Source: Burkholderia plantarii
GTDB lineage: Bacteria > Pseudomonadota > Gammaproteobacteria > Burkholderiales > Burkholderiaceae
Length of the DNA stretch: 64,000 bases
NCBI RefSeq assembly: GCF_001411805.1
Contig: NZ_CP007212.1
Coordinates: 310,001 to 374,000, forward strand
Reading direction: 5' to 3'
Position numbers and translations under genes: made by a program. The notes beneath the pieces are model-generated. The model saw only the letters and a list, made by a program, of their open reading frames with translations. It was not told the origin of the DNA and searched no databases. Below, piece by piece: positions 41,578-56,582 of the stretch (its first letter is position 1; every line of letters starts with the position of its first letter).

Positions 41578-42885
41578 GTGAGCGAAACATCGCGCGAGTT
41601 GCCACACCCAATCGACGACAGTCGGGCCGCCGCTTCCGCATCCGGCCCGCTACCGGAGCAACCCGCCGCGGCGTCATCCGTACCACCGGCCGCGCTTGAT
41701 CTGCCGGCCGAGCGCATCGGTCGCGCGAGCGGCCCCGTCGCGGCGCCCACCGTCGCCGCGCTCGAGGCGCATCTGGCGCCCTACGCGGCTCATGCCTCGC
41801 GCACGCGCGGGCGCCGCCATCCCGAGAGCGCGCCGGCCGCGCGCACCGAGTTCCAGCGCGACCGCGACCGCATCGTCCATTCCACCGCGTTTCGCCGCCT
41901 CGAATACAAGACGCAGGTGTTCGTGAACCACGAGGGCGACCTGTTCCGCACGCGGCTCACGCACAGCCTCGAGGTCGCGCAGATCGCCCGCTCGGTCGCG
42001 CGCAACCTGCGCCTGAACGAGGATCTGGTCGAGGCGATCTCGCTCGCGCACGACCTCGGCCACACGCCGTTCGGCCATGCGGGCCAGGACGCGCTCAACG
42101 CCTGCATGCACGAGCACGGCGGCTTCGAGCACAACCTGCAGAGTCTCGCCGTGGTGGACGAACTCGAGGAGCACTACGGCGCGTTCGACGGGCTCAACCT
42201 CTGCTTCGAGACGCGCGAGGGCATCCTCAAGCATTGTTCGCGCGAGAACGCGCGCCGGCTCGGCGAACTCGGCGAGCGCTTCCTCGAAGGGCGCCAGCCG
42301 TCGCTGGAGGCGCAGATCGCGAACATCGCCGACGAGATCGCCTACAACAACCACGATGTCGACGACGGCCTGCGCTCGGGCCTGATCACCATCGAGCAGC
42401 TGGCGGGCGTGGCGCTCTGGCGCCGCCACTACGACGCGGCGCTCGCCGACTTCCCGTCGATCGAGGGGCGCCGCCTGGTTCACGAAACGGTGCGCCGCAT
42501 CATCAATACGCTGATCGTCGACCTGATCGACGCCACCACGCGCAACCTGGCCGAGCACGCGCCGGCTTCGCTCGAGGACGTGCGCCGCTGCCCGCCGCTC
42601 GTCGCGCACAGCACCGTGATCGCGGCCGAGGCCGCCGAGCTCAAGCGCTTCCTGTTCCACAACCTCTATCGCCACTACAAGGTGATGCGCATGGCCAACA
42701 AGGCGCAGCGCGTCGTCAAGGGCCTGTTCGAAGCGTTCACCGGCGATTCGCGCCTGCTGCCGCCGGCCTACCAGAGCGCCGATCCGGCGCTGCAGGCGCG
42801 GCTCGTCGCGCACTACATCGCGGGCATGACCGACCGTTTCGCGCTGAAGGAATATCAACGCCTTTTTGTCATGGACGAGAATTAG
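41578..42885 (+). CDS. dgt: dGTPase-like HD-domain nucleotide triphosphohydrolase
   Basis: Protein of 435 residues starting at GTG with GGAGGAG seven bases ahead. The HD domain contains [17 protein letters not shown] (His129) and [15 protein letters not shown] (His158-Asp159). The family removes triphosphate from dGTP or related dNTPs and may help control nucleotide pools. The first 85 residues are an Ala/Pro-rich extension without recognisable fold. The exact substrate is inferred from the family. Confidence 0.92.
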   Translation: MSETSRELPHPIDDSRAAASASGPLPEQPAAASSVPPAALDLPAERIGRASGPVAAPTVAALEAHLAPYAAHASRTRGRRHPESAPAARTEFQRDRDRIVHSTAFRRLEYKTQVFVNHEGDLFRTRLTHSLEVAQIARSVARNLRLNEDLVEAISLAHDLGHTPFGHAGQDALNACMHEHGGFEHNLQSLAVVDELEEHYGAFDGLNLCFETREGILKHCSRENARRLGELGERFLEGRQPSLEAQIANIADEIAYNNHDVDDGLRSGLITIEQLAGVALWRRHYDAALADFPSIEGRRLVHETVRRIINTLIVDLIDATTRNLAEHAPASLEDVRRCPPLVAHSTVIAAEAAELKRFLFHNLYRHYKVMRMANKAQRVVKGLFEAFTGDSRLLPPAYQSADPALQARLVAHYIAGMTDRFALKEYQRLFVMDEN

Positions 42886-42979
42886 ACTGCCCCGTCCCGC
42901 TCGTGAGCGACACGACTGCATGGCTGATACAAACGCGGGTGGCCGTTCGAGCCGCGCCGCCTACAACGGAGATAGGTCG

Positions 42980-44305
42980 ATGAGAGTCAACACCGTGTTT
43001 CGTTCGCTGGCTGCCGGCGGCGCGATCTGGTTCGGCATGCAGGGCGCCGCGTTCGCGGCCACAGAGATCCAGTTCTGGCACGCGATGGAAGCGGCACTTG
43101 GCGACAAGGTCAACGCGATCGCCGAGCAGTTCAACGCCTCGCAGAGCGACTACAAGATCGTGCCAGTGTTCAAGGGCACCTACGACCAGGCGCTCGCGGC
43201 CGGCATCGCGGCCTATCGCAGCGGCAACGCGCCGGCGATCCTGCAGGTGTACGAAGTGGGCACCGCCACCATGATGCAGGCGAAGAAGGCCGTGCTGCCC
43301 GTCTCCGAGGTGTTCCGCCAGGCCGGCGTGCCGCTCGACGAGAAGGCGTTCGTGCCGACCGTGGCGAGCTACTACGGCGACGCGAAGACGGGCCGCCTGG
43401 TGTCGATGCCGTTCAACAGCTCGACGCCGGTGCTCTACTACAACAAGGACCTGTTCAGGAAGGCCGGGCTCGATCCGAACCAGCCGCCGAAGACCTGGGC
43501 CGAGGTGAAGGCCGACGCCGAGAAGCTGCGCCACGCCGGCGCCAGCTGCGGCTACACCACCGGCTGGCAGGGCTGGATCCAGATCGAGAACTACAGCGCC
43601 TGGCATGGTCTGCCGATCGCCACGCGCAACAACGGCTTCGACGGCGCCGACGCCGTGCTCGAATTCAACAAGCCGCAGCAGGTCGCGCACATCCGCTTCC
43701 TGCAGCAGATGGCCAAGGACGGCACCTACACCTACGCGGGCCGCAAGGACGAGGCGACCGGCAAGTTCTACAGCGGCGACTGCGCGATCATGACGACCTC
43801 CTCGGGCGCGCTCGCGACGATCCGCAAATACGCGAAGTTCGATTTCGGCACCGGCATGATGCCCTACGACGATACCGTGAAGGGTGCGCCGCAGAACGCG
43901 ATCATCGGCGGCGCGAGCCTGTGGGTGCTGGGCGGCAAGGACGCGAACACCTACAAGGGCGTCGCGAAGTTCCTCGCCTACCTGAGCTCGCCCGCGGTCG
44001 CCGCGAAGTGGCACCAGGACACCGGCTATCTGCCCGTTACCACGGCCGCCTACGACCTCACGCGCGAACAGGGCTTCTACGCGAAGAACCCGGGCGCCGA
44101 CACCGCGATCAAGCAGATGCTGAACAAGCCGCCGCTGCCGTTCACGAAGGGGCTGCGTCTCGGCAACATGCCGCAGATCCGCACCATCGTCGACGAGGAA
44201 CTCGAACAGGTCTGGGCGCAGCAGAAGACGCCGCAGGCCGCGCTCGATTCGGCCGTCGCGCGCGGCAACGAGCTGTTGCGCCGCTTCGAGAAGCAGGGCT
44301 CCTGA
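42980..44305 (+). CDS. ugpB: Glycerol-3-phosphate ABC transporter, periplasmic binding protein UgpB
   Basis: Protein of 441 residues with a signal peptide (residues 1-27, ending AAFAA) and an extracellular solute-binding family 1 fold. Motifs such as [24 protein letters not shown] and the segment [16 protein letters not shown] match UgpB. It captures sn-glycerol-3-phosphate or glycerophosphodiesters. First gene of the operon, 94 bases after dgt; I see no PhoB box in that gap. Confidence 0.94.
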   Translation: MRVNTVFRSLAAGGAIWFGMQGAAFAATEIQFWHAMEAALGDKVNAIAEQFNASQSDYKIVPVFKGTYDQALAAGIAAYRSGNAPAILQVYEVGTATMMQAKKAVLPVSEVFRQAGVPLDEKAFVPTVASYYGDAKTGRLVSMPFNSSTPVLYYNKDLFRKAGLDPNQPPKTWAEVKADAEKLRHAGASCGYTTGWQGWIQIENYSAWHGLPIATRNNGFDGADAVLEFNKPQQVAHIRFLQQMAKDGTYTYAGRKDEATGKFYSGDCAIMTTSSGALATIRKYAKFDFGTGMMPYDDTVKGAPQNAIIGGASLWVLGGKDANTYKGVAKFLAYLSSPAVAAKWHQDTGYLPVTTAAYDLTREQGFYAKNPGADTAIKQMLNKPPLPFTKGLRLGNMPQIRTIVDEELEQVWAQQKTPQAALDSAVARGNELLRRFEKQGS

Positions 44306-44412
44306 GTGTCATCCGGCCGCCTGGCCGCCGCGCGGGTGCCGCCCGCGACGATGGACGCGGCGGCCGGCGGCGGCGCGCTACGCCGGTTTCTCCTGTCGAC
44401 GGAAAGCCATCG

Positions 44413-45321
44413 ATGTCATCCCGTTCCCGCTCCCCGCTTGCCGCCCGCTCCCGGTTCGGCGCCGGCGTGTTGCCGTACCTGCTGGTCGCGCCTCAGCTCG
44501 CGATCACCGTGGTGTTCTTTCTCTGGCCTGCCGGCGTCGCGCTCTGGCAGTCGACGCAGAGCCAGGATGCGTTCGGCACCACCAGCGAATTCGTCGGCCT
44601 CGCCAACTTCGCGCACCTGTTCGGCGATCCGCTCTATCTCGCCTCGCTGCGCACCACGCTCGTGTTCAGCACGTTGGTGACGGTGATCGGGCTGGCCGTC
44701 TCGCTGTTGCTGGCCGCCTGCGCGGACCGCGTGGTGCGCGGCTCGCGCACCTATCGCACGCTGCTGATCTGGCCGTATGCGGTGGCGCCGACGGTGGCCG
44801 CCGTGCTGTGGGCGTTCCTGTTCAACCCGAGCATCGGCGTGGTCACCTACGCGCTCGCCAGGCTCGGCATCGTCTGGAACCACGCGCTCGACGCCAATCA
44901 GGCGATGGCGCTGGTGGTGATCGCCTCGGTCTGGAAGCAGGTCAGCTACAACTTCCTGTTCTTCTACGCCGGCCTGCAGGCGATCCCGCGCTCGCTGATC
45001 GAGGCGGCCGCGCTCGACGGCGCCGGCCCCGCGCGCCGCTTCGTCGACATCGCGCTGCCGCTGCTCTCGCCGACCAGCTTCTTCCTGCTGATCGTGAACC
45101 TCGTCTACGCGTTCTTCGACACCTTCCCGGTGATCGACGCGGCCACCGCCGGCGGCCCGGGCCAGAGCACCAAGACGCTGATCTACAAGATCTTCACCGA
45201 GGGCTTCCAGGGGCTCGACATCGGCAGCTCGGGCGCGCAGTCGGTGGTGCTGATGGTGATCGTGGTCGCGCTGACCGTGGTGCAGTTCCGCTTCGTCGAA
45301 CGCCGGGTGCAATACACATGA
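44413..45321 (+). CDS. ugpA: Glycerol-3-phosphate ABC transporter permease UgpA
   Basis: Protein of 302 residues with about six membrane helices and the ABC-permease EAA loop ([24 protein letters not shown]) that docks on UgpC. The start at 44413 follows a 107-base gap after ugpB that shows no hairpin or promoter I can identify. Its stop overlaps the ugpE start (ATGA). Confidence 0.95.
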   Translation: MSSRSRSPLAARSRFGAGVLPYLLVAPQLAITVVFFLWPAGVALWQSTQSQDAFGTTSEFVGLANFAHLFGDPLYLASLRTTLVFSTLVTVIGLAVSLLLAACADRVVRGSRTYRTLLIWPYAVAPTVAAVLWAFLFNPSIGVVTYALARLGIVWNHALDANQAMALVVIASVWKQVSYNFLFFYAGLQAIPRSLIEAAALDGAGPARRFVDIALPLLSPTSFFLLIVNLVYAFFDTFPVIDAATAGGPGQSTKTLIYKIFTEGFQGLDIGSSGAQSVVLMVIVVALTVVQFRFVERRVQYT

Positions 45322-46163
45322 TCGAGAATCGCAAGGGCTTCGACCGGTTCTGCCACGCGGTGCTGATCGCGGGCGCCGCGCTGCTGCTGTTTCCCGTATA
45401 CGTCGGCTTCTGCGCCGCGACGATGAATTCGGCCGAGGTGTTCTCGGTGCCGATGTCGCTGGTGCCGGGCACGCATCTGTTCGAGAACATCGCCACCATC
45501 TGGCATCGCGGCAGCGGCGCCACCACCACGCCGTTCGGCGTGCTGCTGATGAACAGCCTCGTGATGGCGCTGGCGATCGCGTTTGGCAAGATCGCCGTCT
45601 CGATCCTGTCGGCCTACGCGATCGTCTATTTCCGCTTCCCGCTGCGCAACGCCGCGTTCTGGCTGATCTTCGTCACGCTGATGCTGCCGGTGGAGGTGCG
45701 GATCTTCCCGACCGTGCAGGTGGTATCCACGCTCGGCATGACCAACGGCTACGCGGGCCTGACGCTGCCGCTGATGGCCTCGGCCACGGCCACCTTCCTG
45801 TTCCGGCAGTTCTTCATGACGCTGCCCGACGAACTGATGGACGCCGCGCGCATCGACGGCGCCGGGCCGCTGCGCTTCTTCTGGGACGTGGTGCTGCCGC
45901 TGTCGCGCACCAGCATCGCGGCGCTGTTCGTGATCACCTTCATCTACGGCTGGAATCAATACCTGTGGCCGATTTTGATCACCACCGACGGCGCGATGTC
46001 GACGGCCGTGGTCGGTATCAAGACGATGATCGCGAGCGGCGACGCGGCCACCGAATGGCATCTGGTGATGGCCGCCACGCTGCTGACGATGCTGCCGCCG
46101 CTGGTGGTGGTGCTGGCGATGCAGCGCTGGTTCGTGCGCGGCCTGGTGGACACGGAAAAATAA
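45318..46163 (+). CDS. ugpE: Glycerol-3-phosphate ABC transporter permease UgpE
   Basis: Protein of 281 residues with about six helices and the EAA loop [25 protein letters not shown]. It pairs with UgpA to form the channel. Translationally coupled to ugpA and followed by ugpC after 27 bases. Confidence 0.95.
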   Translation: MIENRKGFDRFCHAVLIAGAALLLFPVYVGFCAATMNSAEVFSVPMSLVPGTHLFENIATIWHRGSGATTTPFGVLLMNSLVMALAIAFGKIAVSILSAYAIVYFRFPLRNAAFWLIFVTLMLPVEVRIFPTVQVVSTLGMTNGYAGLTLPLMASATATFLFRQFFMTLPDELMDAARIDGAGPLRFFWDVVLPLSRTSIAALFVITFIYGWNQYLWPILITTDGAMSTAVVGIKTMIASGDAATEWHLVMAATLLTMLPPLVVVLAMQRWFVRGLVDTEK

Positions 46164-46190
46164 CCCGCTTTACCCGGAGAGTTGCGAAGC

Positions 46191-47276
<1,086 letters not shown>

Positions 47277-47343
47277 GCCGCATCGGCCGAATCATTGCTC
47301 CGCCGCGCACTCCACGCGGCGAGGCCATCAGGAGAACCGCGTC

Positions 47344-48123
47344 ATGAGCGTCACCCACGTCCCCGTCGGCTGGCCCTACGCCGGCATCGCCCGGATCGTC
47401 GCGCATCGCGGCGGCGGCAGGCTCGCACCCGAGAACACGCTGGCGGCGCTCGAGGCGGGCGCGCGGCGCGGGCACCGGATGGTGGAGTTCGACGCGAAGC
47501 TGTCGGCCGACGGCGTGAGCTTCCTGCTGCACGACGACACCGTCGAGCGCACCTCGAACGGCCGCGGCGCGGCCGCGGCGATGACCTACGGCGAGCTGGC
47601 GGCGCTCGACGCCGGCGCCTGGTTCGACGCGCGCTTCGCCGGCGAGCGGATGCCGACGCTCGAACAGGCGGCCGGGCGCTGCCGCGCGCTCGGCCTCGTC
47701 GCCAACGTCGAGATCAAGCCATGCCCGGGCCGCGAGGCCGAGACGGGCAAGCGCGTGGCGCTCGACACGGCGCGCCTCTGGCACGGCGCGGCGGTGCCGC
47801 CGCTGTTGTCGTCGTTCTCGGTGGCGGCGCTGGCGGCGGCGCGTGAGGCCGCTCCCGCGCTGCCGCGCGGGCTGCTGGTCGAGACGCTGCCGGCCGACTG
47901 GCGCACGCTCACGGCCGAACTTGGCTGCGTCTCGCTGCACGCGAGCCATCGCGCGCTCGACGCGGCGAGCGTCGCCGCAATCCGTGCAGCCGGATTGCAC
48001 GTGCTGGCCTACACGGTCAACGAGCCGGCTCGCGCGCGCGAGCTGATCGACTGGGGCGTGGACCTGATCTGCACCGACCGGATCGATTTGATCTGGCCGC
48101 ACTTTGCCGGATCCGGGGAATAA
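47344..48123 (+). CDS. ugpQ: Glycerophosphodiester phosphodiesterase UgpQ
   Basis: Protein of 259 residues, cytoplasmic (no signal peptide). It has the GDPD active-site segments IVAHRGGGRLAPENT (His21), EFDAKLSADGVSFLLHDDTVERT and VEIKPCPG. It cleaves imported glycerophosphodiesters to glycerol-3-phosphate and an alcohol, completing the job of the transporter encoded upstream. Two hairpins follow (48125-48143 and 48158-48183) but without clear T-tracts. Confidence 0.95.
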   Translation: MSVTHVPVGWPYAGIARIVAHRGGGRLAPENTLAALEAGARRGHRMVEFDAKLSADGVSFLLHDDTVERTSNGRGAAAAMTYGELAALDAGAWFDARFAGERMPTLEQAAGRCRALGLVANVEIKPCPGREAETGKRVALDTARLWHGAAVPPLLSSFSVAALAAAREAAPALPRGLLVETLPADWRTLTAELGCVSLHASHRALDAASVAAIRAAGLHVLAYTVNEPARARELIDWGVDLICTDRIDLIWPHFAGSGE

Positions 48124-48212
48124 AGTCGCGAATTTGCCGCGACAGCCGGCGGGAATTTGCTCCGGCCCTCAAGCGCCGGAGCATGATTGCATCCCGATTT
48201 CGTAACGTCAGG

Positions 48213-48237
48213 AAAAAATCGCTACAAATTGCAGCGA
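48213..48237 (-). terminator. Terminator downstream of ompW (minus strand)
   Basis: Read on the minus strand, TCGCTGC, loop AATTT and GTAGCGA (one G-T pair) are followed by six T residues. It lies 32 bases past the ompW stop codon. Confidence 0.7.
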
Positions 48238-48268
48238 AAATAACCATTCCCCAAATATTCGACTACGC

Positions 48269-49000
48269 TTAGAAGCGGTAGCCGATGTTCACGTAGCTGA
48301 CGATCGGATTCAGCTTGATGTGCGCCTGCGAGGTCTGGGTCAGGTTGCCGACCGGCGAGGCGCGCTGGGTGGTCAGCGTCGCGGTCAGGCTGACCGGGAT
48401 GTATGAGATCGACAGGCCGGCGAACCAGTGCTTCGTGAAGTTGTAGTTGAAGCCGGCGTTGAACACGGGCGCCCACTGGTTGCTGGTGGTGACGCTGGTG
48501 GGGCCGCCGAGCACGCCGGTTTCGAAGGCGCCGTTGGTCAGCTTGGCGCCAGTGAAGTAGATGTACGAAGCACCGACGCCGACGTAGGGCCGGAATTTCG
48601 CCTCGGCGCTGTTGAAGTAGTACTTGAGCAGGAGCGCCGGGCTCCACTGGTAGGCACGGCCGAGCGTGCCGAATTGCGAGAACGATCCCTGACCGGTCAG
48701 ATTGAACTTTGGCGGGATCCCGTAGACGAACTCGGCAGCGATGTGGTCGGTCACGAAATAGCCGGCGGTGACGCCGAGCGTGTCCGCATCGCTGATGCCG
48801 GCACCAGTGTTGGGGACCGACCGGTTCACGGGCGAGCCGCCGACGGACATGACCTTCAGCGGGTCGCTCGAATCCTGAGGGGCAAGATGAAACCAGCCCG
48901 TGGTGACGTAGAAGCTTCCAGCCGATTGTGCTTGTGCGGTGGTGCCGGCGGCCAGCAATGCCAGCGCAACAGCCCCCGTAATGGCCAATTGTTGTTTCAT
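48269..49000 (-). CDS. OmpW-family outer membrane protein
   Basis: Protein of 243 residues. A signal peptide occupies residues 1-24 (ending TTAQAQ), then alternating strands of an eight-stranded barrel run to a C-terminal aromatic (NIGYRF), the outer-membrane assembly signal. GVTAGYFVTDHIAAEFVYGIPP and FRPYVGVGASYIYF are the OmpW signatures. Members form narrow hydrophobic channels. The ribosome binding site GGAGGAG lies ahead of the ATG. It is divergent from the transposase relative at 49194. Confidence 0.93.
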   Translation of the reverse strand: MKQQLAITGAVALALLAAGTTAQAQSAGSFYVTTGWFHLAPQDSSDPLKVMSVGGSPVNRSVPNTGAGISDADTLGVTAGYFVTDHIAAEFVYGIPPKFNLTGQGSFSQFGTLGRAYQWSPALLLKYYFNSAEAKFRPYVGVGASYIYFTGAKLTNGAFETGVLGGPTSVTTSNQWAPVFNAGFNYNFTKHWFAGLSISYIPVSLTATLTTQRASPVGNLTQTSQAHIKLNPIVSYVNIGYRF

Positions 49001-49090
49001 CAGGTGTCTCCTCCTTGATTAGAGCGTGCTCATTATGACCACGGCGTTTCAAACGGAACAGGCTAGTAAGCTAGAGCAATCTCCCTAGGA

Positions 49091-49110
49091 ATTCGCACGC
49101 TCGTGCGAAT
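49091..49110. repeat. Hairpin in the ompW / transposase-relative intergenic region
   Basis: ATTCGCAC, loop GCTC, GTGCGAAT, with a further GG/CC pairing outside a one-base bulge. No T-tract follows on either strand. It lies about 85 bases upstream of a REP-associated transposase relative, so it could be a remnant of a REP-type palindrome. No second copy was noticed in the window. Confidence 0.4.
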
Positions 49111-49193
49111 CCTCCCTGCCGCGCGGGGCTCTGCGCGGATGCAGTCATTCGGGCCTTCGGGTATTTCCTAACGCGATCAAACGGACATTCAGC

Positions 49194-49922
49194 ATGGCAC
49201 GGCTAGCACGACTCTATGTTCCCGATCAGCCGCAGCACGTCATCCTGCGCGGTCTGGATCAGCAACCGGCGTTCGTCGATGACCAGGATTACGAGCTTTT
49301 CATCGATTGCCTGAAGGCGGCGGCGCGCGATCATCAACTGGCGGTGCATGCCTACGTGCTGCTGCCTCGACAGGTTCAGCTGCTCGTCACGCCAAGCGAC
49401 GAGGCGAGCCTGCCGAAGGCGATGCAGGCGGTGGGCCGGCGCTACGTCGCTCACTTCAACCGGCGCTACTCGCGGCGCGGCACGCTCTGGGAAGGGCGCT
49501 ACCGCGCCACCGTGATCGAGGGCGAGCGCTACTTCCTGCTGGCCAGCCGGGTGGTGGAGCTGAGCCCGGTGCGCGCCCAGCTGGCCCAGGCGGCGGAGGG
49601 CTACCGATGGTCGAGCTATCGTCATCACATCGGCCTGACCGTCGACAGCCTGATCACCGATCACCCGCTCTACTGGGCGCTTGGCAACACGCCGTTCGAA
49701 CGGCAGCGCGCCTACAAGGAGCTTTGCGAGCAGCCGCTCGACGAGCGCCAGACCGAGCAGCTGCAGCAGGCCACGCTCAAGGGCTGGGTGCTCGGCGGTG
49801 AAACCTACCGTGAGTGGGCGGCGCGCACGGCCAACCGGCGAGTCTCGCCGCTGCCGCGCGGACGGCCGCGTAAGGTACGTGAAAACAACGGCCCGCACAA
49901 CCCGTCGGCGCATCAGCAATAG
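49194..49922 (+). CDS. REP-associated tyrosine transposase (RAYT)-like protein, probably inactive as a nuclease
   Basis: Protein of 242 residues of the Y1/IS200-like transposase superfamily. The frame MARLARLYVPDQPQHVILRG, the region GRRYVAHFNRRYSRRGTLWEGRYRATVI, VVELSPVRA and the YRWSSYRHH segment follow the RAYT pattern closely. The HUH motif (usually NHVHLL) reads RQVQLL, with Gln60-Val-Gln62. The usual catalytic tyrosine before IELNPVRA is Val120. Both catalytic features are lost while the rest is intact and has no frameshift, which suggests a domesticated, DNA- or RNA-binding role. No terminal repeats of an element were seen. A proper terminator follows. Confidence 0.85.
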   Translation: MARLARLYVPDQPQHVILRGLDQQPAFVDDQDYELFIDCLKAAARDHQLAVHAYVLLPRQVQLLVTPSDEASLPKAMQAVGRRYVAHFNRRYSRRGTLWEGRYRATVIEGERYFLLASRVVELSPVRAQLAQAAEGYRWSSYRHHIGLTVDSLITDHPLYWALGNTPFERQRAYKELCEQPLDERQTEQLQQATLKGWVLGGETYREWAARTANRRVSPLPRGRPRKVRENNGPHNPSAHQQ

Positions 49923-49929
49923 CGGCGGC

Positions 49930-49967
49930 GCGGCACCCGGCGGCATCTTCGGGTGCCGCTTTTTTTG
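49930..49967 (+). terminator. Terminator after the RAYT-like gene
   Basis: GCGGCACCCG (49930-49939) pairs with CGGGTGCCGC (49950-49959), followed by eight T residues. Confidence 0.9.
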
Positions 49968-49995
49968 CACTTTTTTGATGCGGCCCCAATAAAAT

Positions 49996-50030
49996 GGCAC
50001 CAAATCGAATCATTCATTTAATTGGTGTCA
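49996..50030. promoter_or_regulatory. Inverted repeat upstream of gltB
   Basis: TGGCACCAA and TTGGTGTCA, 18 bases apart, are inverted repeats with one mismatch. They lie 20 bases upstream of the gltB -35 box, a position suited to a regulator. The protein that would bind is unknown. Confidence 0.45.
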
Positions 50031-50046
50031 CATCACACGGTTTTAT

Positions 50047-50076
50047 TTGCCATCCTGTTGATTCGTCGCGTATATT
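50047..50076 (+). promoter_or_regulatory. Promoter of gltBD
   Basis: TTGCCA (50047-50052; five of six matches) and TATATT (50071-50076) are 18 bases apart. The start would be near 50083, giving a leader of about 110 bases. Confidence 0.7.
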
Positions 50077-50194
50077 CCGAATTCCGGCAGGCCGGGCGCG
50101 ATCGTGCCCGGTTTTGCCCGCCACGCCGCCGCCGAGCGGCGGGCCCCCAGCAGACGTTTCAACGGCCGCGAGGCCCTTACCAGACGGTGTCCCC

Positions 50195-54895
<4,701 letters not shown>

Positions 54896-55009
54896 GGCAC
54901 CGCCGCTCCCAAACGCACGGCACCAGCGAAACGACATAGCGGATGCGCCCGCCGCCACCGGCGGGCGCGTTCCCCACACCTGATACACCCAGATTCAGAC
55001 GAGAACCTT

Positions 55010-56476
55010 ATGGGCAAGGCAACCGGTTTTCTCGAGTTCGAACGCCGCCACGAGGCGTACGAGGCTCCGCTCACGCGTGTGAAGCACTACAAGGAATTCG
55101 TCGCGGCGCTGTCCGACGACGACGCGAAGATCCAGGGCGCGCGCTGCATGGATTGCGGCATCCCGTTCTGCAACAACGGCTGCCCGGTCAACAACATCAT
55201 TCCGGACTTCAACGATCTCGTGTACCGCCAGGACTGGCAGCGGGCGATCGAGGTCCTCCACTCGACCAACAACTTCCCCGAGTTCACGGGCCGCATCTGC
55301 CCGGCGCCGTGCGAGGCGGCCTGTACGCTCGGCATCAACAACGATCCGGTCGGCATCAAGTCGATCGAGCACGCGATCATCGACAAGGCCTGGGCCGAAG
55401 GCTGGGTCAAGCCGCTGCCGGCCGAGCACAAGACCGGCAAGAAGGTGGCCGTGGTCGGCTCCGGCCCGGCGGGCCTCGCGGCCGCGCAGCAGCTCGCGCG
55501 CGCCGGCCACGAGGTGACGGTGTTCGAGAAGAACGACCGGATCGGCGGCCTGCTGCGCTACGGGATCCCCGACTTCAAGCTGGAGAAGTGGCTGATCGAC
55601 CGCCGCATGCGCCAGATGGAGGCCGAAGGCGTGACGTTCCGCACCAGCGTGTTCATCGGCAAGGAAGCGCTGCCGGACATGATCGGCAACATGGCGAAGG
55701 AAACCATCACGCCCGAGCAGCTGAAGGAAAGCTTCGACGCGGTGGTGATCGCGGGCGGCTCCGAGACGCCGCGCGACCTGCCGGTGCCGGGCCGCGAGCT
55801 CGAAGGCGTCCATTTCGCGATGGATTTCCTGCCGCAGCAGAACCGCGTGAACGCCGGCGACAAGCTGACCGATCAACTGCTCGCCAAGGGCAAGCACGTC
55901 ATCGTGATCGGCGGCGGCGACACGGGTTCGGACTGCGTCGGCACCTCGAACCGCCACGGCGCGAAGTCGGTCACGCAGTTCGAACTGCTGCCGCAGCCGC
56001 CGGAAGCCGAGAACAAGCCGCTCGTCTGGCCGTACTGGCCGATCAAGCTGCGCACCTCGTCGTCGCACGACGAAGGCTGCGAGCGGGATTGGGCGGTCGC
56101 CACCAAGCGCCTCGAAGGCAAGAACGGCAAGGTCGAGAAGCTGATCGCCGTGCGCGTCGAATGGAAGGACGGCAAGATGGTGGAGGTGGCGGGCTCCGAG
56201 TTCGAGATGAAGGCGGACCTGGTGCTGCTGGCGATGGGCTTCACGCAGCCGGCCGCGCCGGTGCTCGACGCGTTCGGCGTGGCCAAGGACGCGCGCGGCA
56301 ACGCACGCGCGGCCACCGAAGGCGAGCGCGCCTACGCGACCTCGGTCGACAAGGTGTTCGCGGCCGGCGACATGCGCCGCGGCCAGTCGCTGGTGGTCTG
56401 GGCGATCCGCGAAGGCCGCCAGTGCGCGCGCACCGTCGACGCGTTCCTGATGGGGCATTCGGAACTGCCGCGCTGA
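55010..56476 (+). CDS. gltD: Glutamate synthase (NADPH) small subunit
   Basis: Protein of 488 residues. The N-terminal cysteines ([27 protein letters not shown]) hold the iron-sulfur clusters. They are followed by an FAD Rossmann motif ([18 protein letters not shown]) and an NADPH motif ([15 protein letters not shown]). GltD feeds NADPH electrons to GltB. It lies 114 bases downstream of gltB in the same operon, with a terminator after it. Confidence 0.97.
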   Translation: MGKATGFLEFERRHEAYEAPLTRVKHYKEFVAALSDDDAKIQGARCMDCGIPFCNNGCPVNNIIPDFNDLVYRQDWQRAIEVLHSTNNFPEFTGRICPAPCEAACTLGINNDPVGIKSIEHAIIDKAWAEGWVKPLPAEHKTGKKVAVVGSGPAGLAAAQQLARAGHEVTVFEKNDRIGGLLRYGIPDFKLEKWLIDRRMRQMEAEGVTFRTSVFIGKEALPDMIGNMAKETITPEQLKESFDAVVIAGGSETPRDLPVPGRELEGVHFAMDFLPQQNRVNAGDKLTDQLLAKGKHVIVIGGGDTGSDCVGTSNRHGAKSVTQFELLPQPPEAENKPLVWPYWPIKLRTSSSHDEGCERDWAVATKRLEGKNGKVEKLIAVRVEWKDGKMVEVAGSEFEMKADLVLLAMGFTQPAAPVLDAFGVAKDARGNARAATEGERAYATSVDKVFAAGDMRRGQSLVVWAIREGRQCARTVDAFLMGHSELPR

Positions 56477-56523
56477 GCGGGCGGCGCGGGCCCAGACGGG
56501 CGCGCCGCCGCGCCGGATGGATG

Positions 56524-56554
56524 AAAAAAGAGCACGCCCTGGCGTGCTCTTTTT
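56524..56554. terminator. Bidirectional terminator between gltD and the ABC transporter gene
   Basis: AAAAAAGAGCACGCC, a two-base centre CT, and GGCGTGCTCTTTTT. The symmetrical A and T ends suit both converging genes. Confidence 0.88.
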
Positions 56555-56582
56555 GCTGGTGGGGCCGGTCAGTGCCGCCGCC

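Noticed and set aside
48125..48183. Two hairpins after ugpQ as the operon terminator
   Set aside because: Both stems are good, but neither is followed by a T-tract on either strand, so I did not call them intrinsic terminators.
49081..49967. Intact insertion sequence around the RAYT-like gene
   Set aside because: No terminal inverted repeats or target-site duplication were seen, and the gene has its own terminator and lacks catalytic residues.
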